A program made the translations under genes and the position numbers. Source: Epiperipatus broadwayi (Eukaryota > Onychophora > Udeonychophora > Euonychophora > Peripatidae). From it: a stretch of DNA of 64,000 bases. The stretch spans positions 310,001 to 374,000 of the forward strand of contig JAQFVV010006710.1 in the NCBI GenBank assembly GCA_028023455.1, in the 5' to 3' direction. The first letter of the stretch is position 1. Each line of letters opens with the position of its first letter. Shown in pieces: positions 58,421-64,000 of this stretch. The notes below the pieces were generated by a model. That model was not told where the DNA came from and ran no database searches. It saw only the letters and a program-made list of their open reading frames with translations.

Positions 58421-58729
58421 TAATTTTCATTTTTCATATATATTGCTTATAATAACTTCTTTCATATACACTTTAATGCAAATTTTTTTTAATAATACTT
58501 CTTTATTTTCCTGACAGTTTCATCTGTATTTTAAAAAGCAAAGGAAGGTTCAGAAAAATCTGAAGAAGACTGCTGGACAGTAGAAACTGTCAGGAAAATA
58601 AGGAAGTATTATAAAAAAAAATTTGCATTAAAGGGTATAGGAAAGAAGTTATTATAAGCAATATATATGAATATATGAAGAAATGCAAAGAAGGTAAAGG
58701 AGAAGAATAAGAGTATAATTTTCATTTTT
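58421..58729 (+). mobile_element. Hairpin insertion with 14-bp direct repeats and hammerhead-like loop
   Basis: TAATTTTCATTTTT occurs at 58421-58434 and 58716-58729. Arms 58434-58520 and 58584-58670 are each 87 nt and nearly perfect (TTTCCTGACAGTTT/AAACTGTCAGGAAA). A 45-nt unpaired A/G-rich tail (58671-58715) lies before the second direct repeat. The 63-nt loop ends in a hammerhead-like motif. Confidence 0.75.
58560..58594 (+). ncRNA. Hammerhead-like motif in hairpin loop (degenerate)
   Basis: CTGAAGA, AGACTG, CTGGA loop, CAGT and AGAAAC have the PLE hammerhead order (CUGANGA, stem II, GAAAC), with a 4-bp stem II. The first core box has A for U. Confidence 0.45.
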
Positions 58730-59995
58730 ATTACAATCAATTTTTAAAACATCCCATCAGATTCCAACAATTAACTCAAAACACCTAAAATTTATAAATT
58801 AAGCTTTTAATTCTCTTATTGAAATAAAAAATAAAATTTTCAAGAGATACAACTTAAAATTTTAAATTAAGGCAATCCTGGTTATATTAAAACAGATGAC
58901 TGACTATTCTAAAATAATTGATTAAAAAAATCCAGTATTTAATTAAAATTGCTGTAAAAATAACCACAATCCAGCAGAGAAAATTAAACAAATATTTATT
59001 TACATAACAATTTAATGACAACAGTTACATTAAATTGAGAAAACTCATGCCTATTGCTTTTTAACTTTAATTAGTTGAGAAGCAATTCAAAAAGTTTTAG
59101 TTTTGAATATATCATTGCACCAAATCACATATAGCTTTTTAAAAAATGGAATCAATGACTCAAAATCTTCTAAGCAAAAACTTTATATAATAAAAAGTTA
59201 CAATGGAACAATTCTAAAAAGATTTTTTATCTCCCTTCCCCTCCAAAAAAAAAAAAATTCTGAATGATAAGCTGATAACAACAGGTTGAGAAATATAGTA
59301 ACCCAAAATCATTTAGCAGAAAAAAGGCAGTTCAGCTAATGAAGTTTTGCTTGTGAAACCCACAATCCAAAGTATTATATATTATATTAAAAGACTGAAA
59401 TTCTCTGGAGCTCTAAATTAGCTATAAGAATCTTCAAGAAGATACTGAAAAATTTGACCATAGTTCTTATATATAACAGCCCTTCTTAGAATTTATTTCA
59501 TATCTTAAGTTTTGTTCTTCCATCTTTACTGAATGAATACATTCAGTGCTGTCTTTGAAGCATTAAAACAATTCAATAGTTTTGAACGATGTTCTAGCTA
59601 ATTAGGGATCAAAAATTTGATTTTTTAAATTCAGGTTTGACATTTCTTTTCATAGACTTACAAGCCCATCAGCAAATTTCAGTCAAGTATTCTATACCAT
59701 ATTTTTCGAGTTTTATCATTAAATATACATATAATACAAATAAAATGTTAATTAATTAAAAAACTATTGTAATAACAATAAAAATAATAAATATAATGGT
59801 AATAAACTATTACAAACAGTCTTTCAATTTGCAGAAGCACTTTCAGTTAATTTCTTAACCTGCCTCAATTGCTGTTAAATTCAAATAACAAAACGGAAGC
59901 AAATGTCATCAACTCAAATTCCATGAATTCTGAATTTTAATGTTAGCAGCTTATTTATTAATTAAATTTATTTTATTATTATTTATAAAAATTGC
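58730..59995. other. AT-rich stretch, no gene seen
   Basis: No recognisable ORF, RNA gene or boundary. Confidence 0.5.
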
Positions 59996-59999
59996 CTCA

Positions 60000-60246
60000 T
60001 TAATTTCTTTTATTATGGTTTCTCTCTTCATGAAGAATCTTCACACTTTCAATATCAAACTTAAATTTATAATTACATGTCCTTTCATGATCAAAGAAAA
60101 CTGAAGCAGTCATTAAATCATTATTATTTTTACTTTTCATATGCTTATATAACAATTCATGTTCCTTTAATCTTTTTTCAATACTGCACCTCGATTCACC
60201 CATATATGATAACATACATCCACAAAAAATTTGATATACAATATTA
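60000..60246 (-). pseudogene. Penelope-like GIY-YIG endonuclease fragment
   Basis: The minus strand reads VYQIFCGC then MLSYMGESRCSIEKRLKEHE, keeping the GIY-YIG signature order: VY-I, C-x-C, Y-G-E/T-x-R, then RLKEH. It continues for about 50 residues with a DHERTCNYKFKFDIESVKIL block to a stop near 60000. The C-x-C pair and the RLKEH helix are typical of PLE endonucleases. No RT was found upstream (60250-60570), so the copy is truncated. The open frame is intact over 71 codons and less decayed than the other PLE relics; it is a different subfamily from 16512-17954 (sequence quite unlike). Confidence 0.85.
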
Positions 60247-60588
60247 CTTTTCTGCTTGTCAGTTATTCACTAATACTTCTGAAAGTTTATAATAGTTTAT
60301 TATCGTTATATATATTATTTTTATTATTATATATATATTTCCATTTCAGTGGGACATATATATGTGAACATATTTCTGTTATTTTACACCATAATAATGT
60401 ACTTCAATTTTGAATTAAAATTCACAGAAGTTATTATCAAATGGTATTTAAGAAACAAAAGTAATAGAAATTTAAGATTGTGAGAAAAGATTTAAGGTAA
60501 CAGTAATTTGTATTTGTTATATGTATTGGATTACTGTGGAATATTTGTATTTATATGTATTATTTTATTTATGTATTTTTTAGTTGTT

Positions 60589-60700
60589 CCTTGAGAAAGA
60601 CTATAAAAGAATGTAGTCAAAATGTTGGAGTATTGGTGTAATTTATAATAGTCCATATAATAAACCAGCATTTATAAAGAAGAAAATGCATGTGACTTGT
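60589..60700 (+). repeat. PLE-type hammerhead-like repeat (pair of 20691-20800)
   Basis: CTTGAGAAAGACTATAAAAG, then TGTAGTC, AAAATGTTGG and GTAATTTATAATAG match the 20.7 kb copy. GACTA/TAGTC form a stem II-like pair. It lies 340 bp from the PLE GIY-YIG fragment, in opposite orientation. Confidence 0.6.
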
Positions 60701-62985
60701 TTTAGATATTGAAATTAATGGGCTATTTTTAAAATAGAAGACTGTGTTTTGTTTGATATTAATTTAATTCATTTGTATAACCTGGTTGTGATATGAAGAG
60801 TACTAACGAGATTTCACTAGTGAATTCATTATAACATACTGACAGTTTCATTTACTTTATGATTTTTCTAAATATGTCTTTAAAAAAAATTTCTAATTAT
60901 ACAGACAGCTAGAATAGTCCATAAAATATGACTGCAAAAATAATTTTGGATTAAATGGAAAAATGATTAAAGCAAATAATGAAATATGCAAAAAATAAGA
61001 TAAAAAGTAATAAAAGAAAAATACTGTGGAAGATGAAAGTAAGAAGTAAGCAAATGTGAAGACAATACCAGAAATAGATTATTGAAGATAAAAATATATA
61101 ATAGCATTTCATAAAGCTGATGTTAGTAATAAAATGCATAATTAATTATGATAATTTTGCTAATAAATCCATCTAAATATAAATATTAAGCATATATATA
61201 TATAGTAATAAATTATTTTCTGCAATAAACTTTTGTATAAAAACTTCACTACAAAAATTTATGATAAAAAATGAAACTTCATAAAAATAACCTATTAATG
61301 AAAGCAGTATGAATCCTTAAAACAAACAAACCAATACGTATATAAAAACATTTTCGATACAAATGCTATATAATTATATGCAAATTCATTTAACTTATTC
61401 ATAATATATTCGGAGAAATTGTTAAAAACAAGATAAAATATTTTAAGAAACTTCCTACTTTTTTATGTAAAAAAAAAAAATCTAATTAAATGATAACGCC
61501 ATCTATGGAGAAAAATAAAATTTAAAAATTGCATTTTCCCCCATCCTTAATCAATTCTATATATTTCATATACACACATTTCAAAGTTAAATAAAATTCA
61601 CAATATTATAGTTTTATTATACACATAATTCAAATAAAATAATAACATATAGGGGTGGATTAATGATAATTTTCCCAAAGATCTATCTGTAAGTAGCATG
61701 CATAGGTATATGAAATCAGTCTCTATATGGAAACCAAGCTTTATTTTTATTAGAAAAAAAAAAATTATCAAAATACAAAAAACTACTAATGAGAACTTTG
61801 GAAAATTACTGAGGATAGTCATGCTAGGACTACAGAAGTGAGGATTCTAGACTCTTGAAATGAAAAACAACTACACAGTACCAGATATCCTCTACATCTT
61901 CTTTTCACTTAGAAAACACAAAATTATTTCAATTTATCATTAAGGATATATCAAAATCAAAAATGGAGATTCTTTGCAAATTGATTGTTTAGCATAACAT
62001 TGATGTAATGGTATTTCACTTAGGTTCATCATCCTTTTAATAATGCATATTTCCTTAAAATTCCTAGATTTATACTGATTACATTAGAATATGTCCGACA
62101 CATGGTATGATTTTTGTTTCAAACCATTTTGTAAAACAAACAATTTCTATTAAAGATAGTTCAAATATTAAAATCATTATTTATATCTCTCCCCTCCAAT
62201 ACAAATTAGCTCTACTCACCCCTTAAAACAGGCAAAACTCTCCATACAGTATTGCCACTCCCTTCTCCAGATTTTCCTACATTTTTAATTATATAAGATT
62301 TCAATTCTCACATTAGACTTTGAGAATATGTAAATGAGTTTGAGTATCAAGTAATTATCAACTTTTAGAGTGAATGGTTTTAAATAACATGTACTTGCTT
62401 TATGATGCCAAGCAAAAAGGAGTATTCTAACCATGCAATTGGTGTACAGAAACAACTCCTGATTTGTTTTGTTTCAATGTAAAATGACTTATCATTACTT
62501 GCTGAACTACTGTTATTGGATCATTTTCCCTATAGCTAACATAAACCAAGTCTAATCATTATTGGAATGTACATTTCTATAGTTTAAAGTTATCTTGTTG
62601 TAAGATGGAATTTTAGGAAAATTAACTGAAGTCAATATATTGGCTGTCTTAAAAGAATAATAATAGAATCTGTCTAATTCCTTTTTCTATGATAGGTTTA
62701 ACAAACTTATAATAACAGTTGTCAGAGACCATCCTTTGAGGATATCAAAAGCCATTCTTTCCTTGTTGGATAAAAGGAGAAATGCTCTTCATAGACTTAT
62801 TTTTCATCTATAAAGATCTAGAAATTGCTGACATATTTGTAAAATCACTGGATGATATCAAAAATAAAAGTAGAGAGAGAGAGAGATCACAGAAAAGAAA
62901 AACTTTACAAGATCTAGTTGTAAAACTAGTTACTTTTACATAAGCTTGGTAAATGTAAAAGTATTTCCAAAAGAATTACTATTAC
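60701..62985. other. AT-rich stretch, no supported gene
   Basis: Minus-strand hydrophobic open frames (60951-61139 and 61598-61822) are low-complexity. (GA)n near 62873. Upstream parts of the RT relic at 62990 may begin earlier but are not recognisable. Confidence 0.45.
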
Positions 62986-62989
62986 CATT

Positions 62990-63987
62990 GCTAGTCAGTC
63001 TGTCAATTGTCTTCAATCAGAAAAGCCTCAGGAACAGATAGCATTCTTCAGTTTCTAAAAATTTAGTACTTAAAGTGTGGTTGATAAAATATTAGTCAAA
63101 GATGTTCCAAAAAATTTGCCATAAAAGCAAAAACTATAAGTCTTAACACTAAATAAATCAAGCAATGATCCAAAAAATTATCACCCAATATTATTATTAT
63201 TATTAAGTGTTGCCTATTAACTTTTTGAAAAAATCATATTAACAAGAATTTTAACAATAGTCAAGAACTATCTATTTATAGAGCATTCTGGTTTTAGGAT
63301 AGGAAGAAACTGCTGTGAACAAGTTTTATGTTTAACAACTGATAGTAAAAATGGCTTTTAAAATAAATTAAAAACTGGTATTACTTTTATTGATTTAACC
63401 TCAGCATATCATTCTGTTTTGAAAAATGATCTAAAAGTTTCTAAAATTCTTAAACAGAGGAAAATCATTAATTAATTTATAAAATATTCTCCAATAAAAA
63501 AATTCAAATGAATTAAATAATAATCTTAGTAAGGACAGAATGGTCTATCACAAAGTTAAGTTCTCTCATCTATTTTATTTAATATATTTACCAGATACAA
63601 AAAGTAGGATATTCATATAATAATAATGTTTTGACTTCTCAAAAGAAATCCTTTTCTGAAATAGAAAAATAACCCGAAAGATTGGAAATGTTTTTCAAAG
63701 ATTGCAGCCTTATTACTACTAATCCAATGAAGAGAGCATGTTCAATTTTTCATTTATACAATAAGGAATCACTGTCTCTCATTAAGAATATGATTATGGC
63801 CTTATTTATAATCCAATAAAAGCTGTATGTTTAATTTTTCATCTAAACAATAGGGACACATTAACAACTTTTTGTAATAAAAACAAAACACAATCCACCT
63901 CATTCTATTAGAAGTAATGTTAGATCGAAGCCAAGGGTAAATCAAAATTAATTTCTGGGAACATCTTCTTAGAGAGTTGGCTGACAT
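62990..63987 (+). pseudogene. CR1/Jockey-like LINE reverse transcriptase relic
   Basis: Plus-strand blocks in the right order, in shifting frames: EKASGTDSILQFLK (K.A.G.D…), NDPKNYHPI-type block, LFEKIILTRIL (about 63215), EHSGFRIGRNCCEQVLCLTT (about 63280), motif A KLKTGITFIDLTSAYHSVLK (about 63370), LPDTKSRIFI (about 63590; the catalytic YADD that follows is lost) and NPMKRACSIFHLYNKESLSL (about 63720). These match the GFR.GRSC.DQV…KTG..F.DL.AAYDTV type of LINE RT. Motif A has H in place of the catalytic D of AYD. The copy continues to the window end region. Confidence 0.8.
63719..63862 (+). repeat. Short duplication inside the RT relic
   Basis: AATCCAATGAAGAGAGCATG with TTCAATTTTTCATTTA (63719-63776) recurs as AATCCAATAAAAGCTGTATG with TTTAATTTTTCATCTA (63811-63862); both encode the same FHLYN/FHLNN segment of the RT. 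Confidence 0.7.
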
Positions 63988-64000
63988 TATTTATTGTAAT

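Overview
The window is AT-rich animal-type DNA (long A/T tracts, TA microsatellites, no operons or prokaryotic signals). I found no host protein-coding gene and no convincing spliced exon. Nearly everything recognisable is transposable-element sequence in different states of decay, which suggests an intergenic or intronic region of an invertebrate genome. The mix is Penelope-like elements (PLEs), hammerhead-ribozyme repeats, RTE-like and CR1/Jockey-like LINE relics, one near full-length ORF1+ORF2 LINE, tRNA-derived SINEs and DNA transposons with TA or TTAA targets. This does not identify the species, and I do not name one.

Layout. 1-15.2 kb holds two copies of a TA-target inverted-repeat transposon (1-919 cut by the window edge; 14152-15191 complete), a 1.5-2.5 kb dispersed repeat present twice (3718-6185 and 10527-12195), and a TTAA-flanked element nested in the first of these. 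15.2-18.1 kb has a retroposon 3' end with a poly(A) tail and then a Penelope-like RT plus GIY-YIG relic. 18.4-19 kb has a hammerhead relic, a SINE-like repeat and a 42-bp tandem repeat. 20.3-24.6 kb is a 4.3 kb unit bounded by 331-bp inverted arms, with an RTE fragment inside. 26.6-28.5 kb has SINE-like repeats and a 130-nt uninterrupted poly(C). 29.2-30.4 kb and 37.0-38.9 kb are two palindromic Penelope-like insertions. Between them lie a Tigger/pogo-like transposase remnant and two RTE relics. 39.6-40.5 kb has a foldback element and two SINEs. 43.1-49.6 kb is a 6.5 kb LINE with near-perfect target duplications. 50.3-51.3 kb is a head-to-head array of about 330-bp units carrying hammerhead ribozyme motifs, one with an intact core. 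52.9-64 kb is AT-rich DNA with decayed RTs, two more foldback insertions, a tRNA-like SINE head and a Penelope GIY-YIG fragment.

The most interesting pattern is shared by many loci: a hairpin or head-to-head inverted repeat that starts directly at an 11-14 bp direct repeat and is followed on one side by an unpaired AT-rich tail of roughly 20-50 nt before the second direct repeat. Two of these carry Penelope GIY-YIG coding relics, and several carry a hammerhead-like motif. This fits the known architecture of Penelope-like retroelements (inverted pseudo-LTRs, short tail, variable target duplication), but the small ones (230-340 bp) have no coding capacity and look like a non-autonomous hairpin retroposon population.

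All work was by eye; boundaries are approximate by a few bases unless stated.
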